This document shows positions 1 through 10,709 of a stretch of DNA of 64,000 nucleotides, in pieces. The notes beneath the pieces were generated by a model, which had not been told where the DNA came from, did not search any database, and saw only the letters and a list, made by a program, of their open reading frames with translations. This stretch comes from Paramecium octaurelia. Taxonomy: Eukaryota > Ciliophora > Oligohymenophorea > Peniculida > Parameciidae. The first letter of the stretch is position 1, and each line of letters starts with the position of its first letter. The stretch lies in NCBI GenBank assembly GCA_905182995.1, contig CAJJDP010000129.1, positions 289,205-353,204 on the forward strand, read 5' to 3'. Position numbers and translations under genes: made by a program.

Positions 1-97
1 ATGGCACTAATATATTTGGAATTAACCTATTATTCCTTAGGTGCAAATGGAAGCTCTTTAGGAATACGCTTTGTGTTTGAATTAGGTATTTTTCCAT
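1..97 (-). CDS. Partial ORF at window edge, unidentified
   Basis: A minus-strand reading starts with ATG at 97 and stays open to the window edge (about 32 codons, MEKYLIQTQSVFLKS...). Base composition here is richer in G+C than in 100-300, which suggests coding. The plus strand is also open through this stretch in code 6, so strand choice is inference. If real, it is divergent from the eIF4E-like gene, with about 215 bp of AT-rich shared promoter between. No family is recognisable from so short a piece. Confidence 0.3.
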   Translation of the reverse strand, partial: MEKYLIQTQSVFLKSFHLHLRNNRLIPNILVP

Positions 98-312
98 TTA
101 TATTAATAATATTTGTAAAACATGATTAAAGTCAAGATAATTTATTATTATTTCTGCTTTAAAAGATACAATCATTTTTGTAGAGATACATATGGTATTT
201 CTGCCATTCCTTACAATTTTAATTTCATCCTAATAGAAAATAAATAGAAAAATATATTGTTTAAATCATTGCCATTATTATTGTAAAATAAGGAATTTTT
301 AATGATGCCTCG

Positions 313-921
313 ATGAGTCATAATGGACAAGATTTCCAAGATGTTTTCAGGAGTATTTAATATTTGTAAACCAATGAGTTTTTAGAAATTTATATTATTA
401 TTAAATTATGCTTTAATTAGGTTCGGATTTCACTTTTTGGTTAGGAACCTTTAAATAAGGGCAATATGTTTAAGAAGTTATTGGTATGTTTGCAAATTGA
501 CAATTAAGGATCATTTTCTACTGCAGAAGATTTTTGGGCATATTATTAACATATTGTTAGGCCAGAATAATAACCAGAGGGCAATTAAATATTTTTATTC
601 AAAAAGAACATCACACCTGTTTGGGAAGATCCATAAAATAAATTCGGAGGGAGATTCATCTTCAAAGTCAGAAAAAGTCTTGGTAATTAAATTCTTGAGG
701 AATTGTTGCTCTCATTTGTTGGGGCGGATTGTGATTATGATGAATTTATAAATGGCATAGTTTGCCATACAAAGAAAGGATTCATTTAAATGGCTTTGTG
801 GGTGAAGGACATCAAACATAACATGGATGCTTTTACTACTATTGAGAAGTGGTTGAAGGAGTCCATACTCCAATTGAAAGAGGATAGAGACATTGAATTC
901 GCATTCCATCCTCTGACCTGA
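313..921 (+). CDS. eIF4E-family mRNA cap-binding translation initiation factor
   Basis: Cytosolic protein expected to bind the m7G cap and, through eIF4G, recruit ribosomes. Reading in code 6 with two microintrons (366-385, 20 nt; 484-508, 25 nt) gives about 187 aa starting MSHNGQDFQDVF. The eIF4E core is visible in order: FTFWLGTFK, EDFWAYYQHI, PVWEDPQNKFGGRF (the Trp-Glu pair that stacks on and contacts the cap, then the GGR(F/W) strand), and MALWVKD for the fourth conserved Trp. It is slightly shorter than animal eIF4E because the N-terminal extension is minimal. Both introns are required to keep the conserved blocks in one frame. It could be a class I eIF4E or a 4EHP-like isoform; sequence alone does not separate these. 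Upstream 98-312 is AT-rich with no gene. Confidence 0.85.
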
Positions 922-1088
922 TTAGAATATATAATAGTAATATTTTTATTGTTTTTTTTCTCTATTCTTAAAATGATTTAATTAGAAAAGCAAAATGGTG
1001 AATCATGAATTTATATACAAATAAAAATGTCACTATTATGTCGATTACTCTTAAGAATCTTCCTTACTTTCAAAATTCTCCTTATTAC

Positions 1089-1946
1089 TCAAATTGTAAT
1101 ATTATCTAAAGTCAATTGCCCATTGTGGTGTTCCATTTGAGTCATTTTGATTAGTGTTAATTAATTTGTTAGTTGATTTTGATTATCTTCGACAGAGGAA
1201 GTATTGGGGCTATTTCTTATTGCTGGTGTTGCTTTGATCTAAGAATTTATCTGAATAGTGATTGGGGGTTCGATTTTTAAATGGGGACTCAAATCTCTAA
1301 TTACAACTGAATTTTCTAATATTGGGTAGAATAGAGCTTTCGTCTGTTTAAGTAATGGCTCTGCTAAATCTTTACTGCAATTATGTAGTGTTTAGTTTAG
1401 CTCTAAGGTTATGGATGAAAATTACTGTTAGATCATGTTCATTAATTCTTTTTCTTCATTTTCCAATACAGAGATGTGTTCAAGCTTCCTCAGAACTGTT
1501 GACTTGTTGATTTCAACTTCTGTGATATTTCTTTAGCGAATTTCAGTAACCTTTTTCTCTTTAAACTCAGCTACTCTTCTGATTGCGTCAGCATCGAATT
1601 ATTCAATTTATCGAGCCCTAATTTTTTTCTGTTAAATTTCATTCAACTTTGATTACATCATGAATTGTTCTGACTTAAACCTCTCATTTCTAATGTAGAT
1701 TGCCTCTTTCGCAATTATTGGTTTGAATAGTTCTATTACTTATCTTCTATCGAAGTGTAAATTCTCTTGCAATTAAGAAACAGGTGATTTTGTAGGGTCT
1801 AAGTTAGCTCTGTTAACGTCCTTTATTTTTTATTGCAGAACTGTGTTCTTCTGTCCCAGAGCTTTGAGTTGAAATTTAAGAGATTTGACTCTTTTTTAGA
1901 TCATCTCTTCTTAAGCATTAGCAATTACAAAACTAAGTTAACTCAT
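1089..1946 (-). CDS. Coiled-coil protein of unknown function
   Basis: An uninterrupted code-6 ORF of about 285 aa, starting MSQLSFVIANAQEEM and ending before TGA at 1089-1091. The first ~190 residues are rich in Lys, Glu and Gln with heptad-like spacing (for example KSLKFQLKALGQKNTVLQQK and EFKEKKVTEI), typical of a coiled coil. The C-terminal third is polar, with Pro, Ser and Asn, and looks disordered. No catalytic motif or membrane segment is seen. The frame stays open upstream of the chosen ATG without another Met, so the start is probable, not proven. It is convergent with the eIF4E-like gene and divergent from the CK1-like kinase (about 336 bp between starts). Confidence 0.6.
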
Positions 1947-2282
1947 TTAATTAATTTACGCTTATGATCTTTTTGAGTTTAATTTGACTTTTAAATGGGA
2001 TTTGATTAGGTGAGAACTAGCCTATTATTAAAAATTAATTAGCCATTGTTTTCTTTCTTTATTGTCAAGATAGAAATTTGCTTATCAAAATTGCCAATAT
2101 TTACTGAAGTCTTTTGATAATCTGAAAAGAATGCAAATTATAAAAATTAAAACGATTCATTATTATTATTATTTTATTATAAAATCATAGCACTTAAAGT
2201 GGTTTCATCAATCGTACTTTAAGTAACTATAATCATATCATTTTATTTTGTAAGAAATAAATTATTATATTAAATTTGGCAA

Positions 2283-3806
2283 ATGATGAATCGGAACACA
2301 AAAAAACATCAAACTCAGCTCCAAACCAATTCCGCCTCCCATCTTCATTCAGGAACCATCATTGCAGACAAGTTTATATTGATGGAAAAAGTGGGCCAAG
2401 GTAGCTTTGGATATATCTTTAAAACCGAGAATAGTGAAACGAAAGAAATAGTGGCTACGAAATTCGAGAAAAGAGAGAATCGCAGCAATGGCACTGCTAG
2501 CATGCTGGTCAGAGAAATCAAGGTATTGCTAGAATTAAGTGGAGTCGATGGTATCATAATTATATAATTATTATCAAGGCTTTCCTTAGATCCAATATTA
2601 TGGAAGAGACGAAAATTACAATTATTGCATGATCACATATTTGGGTCATAATTTAGAATACCTACTAAGGAGAAGCAAAGGCTTTTCTTAATTGTCTTGC
2701 CTTAAATTATCTCTTTAATTAATTGAAAGGTTGGAATCTCTGCATAACAAAAACATCATTCATAGAGATCTAAAACCTGAAAACATGGTTATTGGGTACA
2801 TCGACAGTCATGTTGTCTATCTGATTGATTTTGGATTGGCTAAATATTTTAAAGATAGTAATGGATAACATATACCTTTATCTGATAAAAAGGGAATCAT
2901 CGGAACTGCTAGGTACGCTAGTATAGCGGCTCATTAAGGATTTGAGCAATCTAGAAAAGATGATTTAGAAAGCTTAGCCTATGTCTTGATTTATTTAAAC
3001 TTGGGAAAGCTTCCATGGATGAATCTATAAATAGCTGATAAGCACGAGAAATATTAAACTATATTGGAGATGAAGAAAAACACAAAATTAGAAGAATTGA
3101 CTGAAGGACTCCCTCAGGTAATTGAATATATTATTTAGTGCTATTTATTATTGTTGTAACATGCAAAATCGAGGGAATTTTCAGAATCTCCTAATTACGC
3201 ATTTCTTAAGGATTAATTCAGAAAAGCCATTAATGAAAAAGAGTGTGAGGAATCATTCTATATGTTTGATTGGGAGAAATTAGCCGAAGTTAAGAACAAA
3301 AAATAGACTCTCCAAAATTAATTAGGTAATCCTCCAGTTGTAAGAAGTACTATTAAAAGATCCTCTGCTGTTGTTGATTATCCTAAAAAGCAGCCTTCCA
3401 CTCATTTAGTCATTCCTGAACCTGAAAATTTGGAAAATCGAAGTCGAAATGTAAAAATTGCTCCTTTTCATTTCTTTAGGGAGTCAGCATGCATACCTAA
3501 GGAACTTCTAAAATGATAAATTATCAATAAAGTCAAAAAAATATCGTTGAGGTCGATAAGTATCGGAGGTTTATGCAATAATAATTACCCAGAAATCAAA
3601 AGAAAAGCCAAACAGTAATGCAGAAACAATAATCAACATTCTGCAAAGAGACTAGTAAACATTTTCATGAAAGGATGAAAACCATCGAATAAGTAGAACA
3701 AGAGTTTGAATCATTCAATGATTTAGATCTATTAGCATAAGATGATGCAAATTTACACTTCAATAATATTGAAGCATTCTCTTTTAAACACTAATTGTAA
3801 CATTGA
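2283..3806 (+). CDS. Casein kinase 1-like protein kinase
   Basis: Ser/Thr kinase of the CK1 group. Introns at 2551-2578 and 3451-3479 are removed to join the frames. Visible in order: Gly-rich loop [16 protein letters not shown] with the ATP-binding Lys, a catalytic loop [20 protein letters not shown] (DFG intact), and the CK1-type HTARYAS equivalent [14 protein letters not shown] in place of the APE motif, then [13 protein letters not shown] and LPW. All catalytic residues are present, so it should be active. The C-terminal ~150 residues are a Gln-rich low-complexity tail. A 21-nt in-frame segment near 3118-3138 (GTA...TAG) could be a third intron; the CK1 alignment is ambiguous there. Confidence 0.88.
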
Positions 3807-4419
3807 TCTAATTAATTATTTTGTAATATTTTTAAGAATATGTATTTTGACATTCAAAAATATTTAATACATCATAAGTATTTTATATCATTATGTAATT
3901 CTATTCTAAAGTTTGGATGTAATTTATATTAAGAATCTCAACTTCTCAAAAATAGAATCAAATTTCAATAATATATATATTATAATTGAATGATCATCCG
4001 ATTTTATCTATTCTAGTTTTAGTTTTCTATATATTTATCAAACTCAAGTTTAGATAATTTTATCAACTGGTCAATTATTTTAAAAAATAAATTTATTTAT
4101 AATGGAATTGAGAGATTTCAAATAGTAAACCAGTTTAATTTTAAGTTAATAAGATGATTAAACTTTTTGCTATATATGCAAGAAAAAAATATGAGTACTT
4201 TCTAATTACTATTTATTCATCTTTCAATTGAGATAAGTCAATGTTAGCGATATTTTCTGCTATCTTTAAAAATACCCAAGGAATTAAGTTTAATGATGAT
4301 GTAATTTCGAAATCACATCTAATTATAATCGATTATTCACAATAGAATAGTTATTTTGACAATCCTTGAATTGTAATATGTCTTTTATTTCATTTAATTA
4401 TTAATAAAAACAATTGATA
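3807..4419. other. Intergenic, no gene recognised
   Basis: About 610 bp of AT-rich sequence between the CK1-like kinase and the B9D1 gene. A 46-codon ORF opening around 4241 (MLAIFSAIF...) has no recognisable homology. I see no RNA gene or repeat. The B9D1 promoter should lie in its 3' part. Confidence 0.5.
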
Positions 4420-5213
4420 ATGATGAATACAAGAAATTATAAAAAGGATATATCAGATTAAGGGTCAGTGAAAGGATAAACTAATTAAAACTTTGGATAT
4501 TCATAACCTCAGCAATTTTAGGATGGAATTTCACGGATTTAAGAAGAGATGATGGATCCAAGAAATATATAGCCTGATTCGATGTTTTTGAATTTTAGTG
4601 GAGTTCTTGAATGTGGCGAAGTAAAATGATATTTTGATAAATAAAGTGCGAAGATGAGGAATCATTAAGAATTGAATATGCTGTGAAATATGGAGGCGAT
4701 GATTGGACATATTTGAAAACTAGTGTATGATTAAGAATAAAATTAGAATAATGCTGATGATGCAGAACCAAGTGGGATATCCTAATTAAGTACATCCAGA
4801 AATTTGCATTCAAGGAACATTGTTTGGAATTTCCCTTTTGAATGCAATTTTTAAACTAAAAACATTTTCGGGTGGCCTTAGGTAGTAGTAAGACTTTCAG
4901 GTCCCGATTTTATGGGAAGAAGCGTTGCTAAAGGTTATGGATCTGTTCATGTTCCAACTCAACCAGGATAGTATGAATTGCCCATAATATTTCAAGTCAC
5001 GAAAGAGTAATTCGAATATTCAAGCCTCTTCCAATCTCAGGATTCACAGGATTCTTAGGTTATCTGTTGGGAAACACTGCTGAGCTCAAAAACTTCGACA
5101 AAGTAATTTCCTCAGGTGAAGGAAGAGAGGTGACTCGAGTGAAATCAGTAGGATATGTAAAAGTTAAGTTTCATGTAACATTAGTAAATTTTGATAAATT
5201 TGGTTATTTATGA
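4420..5213 (+). CDS. B9D1: B9 domain protein, B9D1 (MKSR-1) homologue
   Basis: Component of the ciliary transition zone (MKS/B9 complex), needed for the basal-body-to-cilium gate. Three introns (4621-4646, 4725-4746, 4996-5024) yield about 238 aa. The B9 domain is clear: IVWNFPFECNF, then FGWPQVVVRLSGPDFMGR, GYGSVHVPTQPGQYELPI, and the C-terminal GEGREVTRVKSVGYVKVKF. These match the B9D1 subgroup (GWPQ...GPD, GYG.VH.P, GEGRE) better than B9D2 or MKS1. The start is a double ATG at 4420/4423. The N-terminal ~55 residues are a polar extension. Together with POC5 further on, this places two ciliary/centriolar genes in the window. Confidence 0.88.
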
Positions 5214-5567
5214 ATTACATAAATCAAATTAATTAGTTTTAATGTTATTAACCCTAATCATTGCAATGATTCATCTTCAATTTTTTAATTTCCAATGGAA
5301 CAAATAATTTTGAGTCAATGATTCTGAAGAGAAGAATATTTGTAATTTTTTTAAATAAAGTAACAATTTTTCATATTTCAAAAGTATTATATGTTTTTAT
5401 AAAATAATGAAACTAGCACACTTAAAAATCACTGTAGCATCACTTGATTAATGATTATTTGATAGAATTTGACAATCGGCTGACTCTTTCTGTTAAGTTC
5501 TTTTTTCATGTCGAAATAAGGGTGAGTATATGACCTATTATGAATCATATAATTATTTTATTAAAAT

Positions 5568-6581
5568 ATGAACTCATAAAATGACCAAGAAAAGTTGGGT
5601 TAAGAGGATTAAGGTTTAGGAGAAGTATTTGTACCAGCTTAGGTTGTAAAGAATTTTAATCAAATGGTTGCTGAACCTCATCCTGTATTTTTCACTTTAT
5701 AATATAGCTACAGTTACCATCTGATAGATCAGTTAAGCCCCCATCAGAAAATAATGCGTAAAACTAAGCTCCTCTGGTACATATATGAATATATGTAGTT
5801 AACTGATAAATAGCAAGCTTAACCTTTAATTAAGAAGCCTGATCAAGCAGCCGATGAATCAAAATAATAACCAAGACCTATGTAAGGGTCTGCCCACCAT
5901 AGTTAAGATGATATCTCTGTTAAGAGTTCAGGAGGAGGCACCAAATCTCCTCATCATTCATGTACATGTGTTATTAATTTATAAGAAACCCAATAGAAAC
6001 GCATTAAAAGAATGAACAGTAGAGTTAAGAGTCGACTCTCTTAATAAAAGCAGCAGTCAGATATATCAAAAAAGATACTGAAAATTACAGAAAACACCCT
6101 ATTCTCAATAGTCATGGCCATTGTCACTATATATGCATTATTTGGAGATGATATTAGAATATTGTCAGTGGATAAGCAAGGAGATGATGTCTTTTTTGTA
6201 CTAACTGTTATATGCATGGTTGCATTTATAATCGAAATTACCTTAACCAGTATTGCTAAACCAGAATATATTTTGAATGTAATTAATATCAATTTTTTTA
6301 GTTTTATTTTATATTGGATGTTATTTCTACATTAACAATGATTTTAGATTTAGGTTGGATAACTGATACTTGGTATTCAGGAGATTTAACAAGTGCTTCA
6401 TAGATTAAATCTATTGGTACAGCATCTAGAGCTGCAAGAAAGGCTGCTAGGGTTATAAGAGTTATAAGACTTGTGAGATTGGTTAAACTCTATAAACATG
6501 CTCGTTAGTAAATGGAAAGGGAATAATAAAAAAAGTTACTTCAAGAATTATTAAGACAAGCTTAATAAAGTAAGAGTTAGG

Positions 6582-6630
<49 letters not shown>

Positions 6631-8790
6631 GTAATAATAATAATAATAATAATAAGAGTAAAATTTATCCATCTAATAAATTATACCATAAAATGATGAA
6701 TCTAGAAATAATTCTCAAAATGAAATTGAAGCTGCCAAAACACCAGATAGAAGTTCTAACTCTCAATTAAAATCATCTTAAGTTTCTTCTTAAGCAGAAA
6801 ACTAAATTAAAGAATCTATTGTAGGAGCTTAATTATCAGATCTTGTTATGAGAAGAGTAATTACAATTATTTTAGCTATCTTAATAAGTATTCCTGTTCT
6901 TTCCTTAGATACTTATTAAGAAACAATCAGTAGCTACGATTCAGGAATTTATAGAATTTATTAATTCAAAGACAATTCTGAGGTAATGAAATCCCTTTTG
7001 TATCAATACTCTCAATTCCATATAGGGGAGATTTATCCAATTTATAGTGTGAATGTTAATTTAAAAGGAGGCAGCAATACAGATCTTGATGAATGGAGTT
7101 ATAACACTAATCCAGAAATCTTTGAAGTGCCTGCCTATGAAACAAAAGACTAATATAGATTTTCAGATTTGCAATATTATGTTAAATCGGATGGATCATA
7201 TCTACAAATTTACGCATCAGCTGACTTGGTGGCCTATAATCAAACTAATGCAATTTTATCCATATTTTAAACAATCTTTGTGTGTATAGTGTTGGCAGTG
7301 TCAGCTCTGATGTTTAATAAAGATGTTTCTGACTTAGTTATCGATCCGATTGAAGGAATGATGTAGAAGATAGAAATGATAGCAGCAAATCCACTTGAGG
7401 CAGTGAATATAGAAGAATAGGAAGATCTCATTATGGAGGAATTAGAGAAATCTTAGGATGTGGAAAAATTAAAATAGAAAGAGATCGAAAAACACATGGA
7501 AACATATGTTCTTTAAAGGTTAATAATGAAGGTAGGTGCTTTGTTAGCTGTTGGGTTTGGTGAAGCAGGTTCTGAAATTATAGCTGAAAACATTAAAAAA
7601 GGTGGTAGTGTTGATCCCATGATACCTGGCAAGAAAATATTGGCAATTTTTGGATTTTGTGATATAAGAAACTTTACTGATGTAAAAAAAATGTAATAAA
7701 TATATAGGCAACTGAAGTATTATAATAAGGAGTCATGGTTTTTGTCAATGAAATTGCTGAAATTGTCCATTCGACTGTTGATTCTATGAGTGGATCAGCT
7801 AATAAAAATATCGGTGATGCCTTTTTACTTGTTTGGAAGTATTCTCCCAATGATTATCATCCTGACCCTGACAACCCTAGAAACTTGAAACTCAAAACCG
7901 ATAGGTACATTAAATAGAAAGGAGACATGGCAGTGATGGCATTTCTCAAAATTATCACAGCAATCTCTATCTCTAAAAAGCTTGAGAAGTATAAGAAGCA
8001 TGAGGGACTCAATGCAAGAATGAAGGACTACTCTGTGAAAATGGGATTCGGTTTACATATGGGTTGGGGAATTGAAGGAGCCATAGGTTCTGGATTTAAA
8101 ATCGATGCCTCTTATCTCAGTCCTAATGTTAATATGGCATCAAGACTGGAAGCAGCAACAAAATAATTTGGAGCTCTTATTCTCGTTAGTGGTATTCTAA
8201 AGTAATATTTGACTGATGAATGTTAAAAATAGATGAGAATGATTGATATTGTTACAGTGAAGGGAAGTATTGTTCCTCTAGGTATGAAATCACATTATTT
8301 TTAGAACTACACACTGTGGATATGTCTATCAAAAACTTATAAGCAAAGATCAAGACTCTTAGAGATAAATTTGACGTTTCTACAATGACCTAAAAGGAAT
8401 CAAAGAAATTTAGAGTTGTGAATAGATTCAAGAGAGATCAATAGATGAAGCAAGTGATGAATAATTAGATTAGTATTACTGATCTTTTTGAAAAGGATGA
8501 TGAATTGTCAGCTGCTAGAGAACCATACACTTAAGTAAACTATGAAAAATATTGATTTTAGTAATTCTACGAGACTTGGAAGTAAGGATTTGATTAATAC
8601 ATAAAAGGAAATTGGGGAGAAGCATAATCCATATTCTAAAAGACATTAGTAAATAATATATGCTATATTTTAGACTATGATACCTGAACATAAGGATGGA
8701 CCATCCAATACTCTTTTAGAGGTTATTCATTCTTGTGGCGGAAAAGCTCCCAAAGATTGGAAAGGTTATAGAGAGCTTACAGAAAAATGA
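5568..8790 (+). CDS. Voltage-sensor-like membrane protein fused to a class III nucleotide cyclase
   Basis: Five introns are removed (6279-6301, 7682-7707, 8282-8304, 8535-8561, 8649-8673), giving roughly 1,030 aa. Layout: cytosolic N-terminus ~175 aa; S1-like (VMAIVTIYALF), S2-like (VLTVICMVAFIIEI), S3-like (FYFILDVISTLTMIL) and an S4-like helix with Arg/Lys about every third residue (ARVIRVIRLVRLVKL); a polyGln tract; TM5 (VITIILAILISIPVLSL); about 120 extracellular residues; TM6 (FVCIVLAVSALMF); then one cyclase domain. The cyclase keeps FCDIRNFTD and IGDAFLLVW (metal Asp residues) and SPNVNMASRLE (transition-state Asn/Arg), so it should be active as a homodimer making cAMP or cGMP. A bifunctional adenylyl cyclase/K+ channel is known from Paramecium, but here no GYG pore signature is visible. 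Confidence 0.85.
6583..6656 (+). repeat. (TAA)n microsatellite encoding polyglutamine
   Basis: A run of TAA codons with one TAG interruption and no other break, encoding about 20 Gln in code 6. It lies in the cytosolic linker after the S4-like helix of the cyclase. Such tracts are prone to length change and to assembly error. Confidence 0.9.
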
Positions 8791-8950
8791 TCTAACAAAA
8801 TCTTTGTTTGTCTTAAAAATTTATCATATAAATATATAAAATTACAGATAACAATCTAATCACTTCCTTAATAGAAGATTGGTGCGTATGATAACAAATA
8901 CTCCTACTAATTATAAATAATTAAATTGTCTTTGATTAACAACAATATAA

Positions 8951-10084
8951 TCAATTGATGTGATAAAAGGACATTTGATATATTTCTACTTCATCATCCG
9001 ACCCCATTAATATGAATTGTTTGAATTAAAGCTGCATGTTTGACACAAAAAATCTGGAGCCATTCAATTGTTTAGATATTTCAATATAAATACTGTTATC
9101 AGCATAATCATAAAAACTAAGAGTACCATCAAAATGAATCATACAAATCTCAAACTCTTCACTCTAATTCTAAGAAACATCACATTTTTTTGGTTCTATA
9201 TCAAATGCTGTAATCATAGATTTGTTATTATTTTGATACTTTATTACATTCCATTTAGTCAATCCATAATTTCCTATTTCAAGATATTACAGCATCTCTC
9301 CGTTTTATATGGGAACCATTAAGCTGGCTTTGTTGTGCTAAAAATACAGTTTAGGAGGTGAGGTTATTCTATTAATATTATGAACATGATGTTGAATGTT
9401 AAAAAAGAGATCGATTGACAAAATTGAAATAATTCCATTATAGGAAGTCAACGCTATGTAATAGATTTGATTATGAGTTGAAATGTCATTGAATATAATC
9501 AATTGTTCAAAATTGAATTCATGCAGCAATTTAATTTATTTATTCTTGATGTCAATCTCGAAAAGACCGACACTTGAATCATTGAAACCAACTATTAATA
9601 TAATAACCTCTTATAAGTATCTTGAATTCATCCAGATTATTCTCTTGGTGATTTGCACATTGATGGTAATCTCTTTGGATTGATCATCAAATAAGTTGAT
9701 TTGCTACCCATTTTTGCCACTACTCACCACTAATATACCAGTGCTTAAAGGTAATATTCTTTGGGGATTCTGAAACTCATTTGGCAATGGGAAAGCAGTT
9801 AAGCATTCCAAAGGACATTGGTATTTTGTTAAATCAATACATAATTATTAATGCACAAAATCTGGCTACTTAAGCTCGATAGTAAATATTTATTAGCCCC
9901 CGATATAAATAAAACACTCACCTTCTATAAATTATTCCTCATCAGTCGAATCTCGATGCTGAGATACTGTTTCTTCTTAAACTAAACCACTTGCATATTG
10001 AGGATAAACAATTCTCTAAATAGAGTAACGATTGGTGCCATTATGAGAATAATGTTGAAATTGAGTTAAATTTCTACTTTCCAT
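8951..10084 (-). CDS. Probable beta-propeller-like protein, unidentified
   Basis: An uninterrupted code-6 ORF of about 377 aa (starts MESRNLTQFQHYS, ends at TGA 8951-8953). It shows repeating short beta-strand patterns with small-residue turns (ILVVSSGKNGQQINLFD, ILIVGFNDSSVGLFEID, YIALTSYNGIISILSID, MIHFDGTLSFYDYADNS, ILMGSDDEVEIYQM) reminiscent of WD40 or other beta-propeller blades, but lacking clean GH...WD signatures. No membrane segment or signal peptide. The fold is inference from the strand pattern. It is convergent with the cyclase gene and separated by about 90 bp from TMEM256 on the same strand. Confidence 0.6.
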
Positions 10085-10174
10085 AGATTATAAAATAAAA
10101 ATTCTTAAAATATAATAATTAGGAACACTAGAGAACAATTTATTAACATCTAAAATATTTGATATTATTCTTAA

Positions 10175-10541
10175 TCACTTTTTTAAGGCTAACAATAACC
10201 ATCCGAAGATCATGGCAAAACCTCCAAATGGGGGTAAGTAATTTGACAATGTCTTTTTCCCAGTAAAGCTTTTGTGATAAAGAGGACCACAGAAAAGCAA
10301 GACTCCAGTTCCAAAAAGGGAAAATGGCAATACGCTAACCCCTTGAACTGATGATATAATCATTCCAATCCCATTTAAGAAATGGAACATCAACCCTCTA
10401 TCGAAGATTAGTTTTTGCTCAACCGGCCAAGGTTTATGTCCACCAGCAGCTCCGATTATTATACCAGACGCAATTGTTAAGCAACTAGGTAAGTAGTGAA
10501 TGTCATTAATACCCTGTTTTGAATCCCCAATTTTTCTACAT
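10175..10541 (-). CDS. TMEM256/DUF423-family small membrane protein
   Basis: About 112 aa after removing a 28-nt intron (10485-10512). Family hallmarks: ASGIIIGAAGGHKPW (small-residue first TM helix followed by the G..GAHG-like motif), KLIFDRGLMFHFLNGIGM (the F..(A/G)..YHF.H-like segment), GTGVLLFCGPLYHKSFTG and LPPFGGFAMIFGWLLLAL at the C-terminus, matching the P.GG....GW..L end of TMEM256/DUF423. Four hydrophobic segments are expected. Function in the family is poorly known; it is conserved from bacteria to animals and often mitochondrial in eukaryotes. Confidence 0.82.
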
Positions 10542-10709
10542 TAAATAATAATATGATATCTAATTAGATAAAACAACAACCAATAATAATTTATAATTAA
10601 AATTGTCAGTAGTAAATGAAATAATCTTTAAGGTAGACTAATGTTATCTGCATTCTAAATGATGGTTTGTAGCATATAATCATTTATAAGATATTCAATG
10701 AATATAGCA

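Noticed and set aside
2283..2567. Treating TAA/TAG as stops, which would give dozens of short truncated proteins
   Set aside because: Conserved domains (kinase, Hsp70, GST, cyclase, POC5) run through TAA/TAG without break and end only at TGA, so code 6 applies.
6583..6656. The TAA repeat as a CRISPR-like or regulatory tandem array
   Set aside because: It is an in-frame codon run encoding Gln within the cyclase gene.
5568..8790. Calling this gene a bifunctional adenylyl cyclase/K+ channel like the known Paramecium enzyme
   Set aside because: No pore loop with GYG is visible between TM5 and TM6; the segment there is a long soluble-looking domain.
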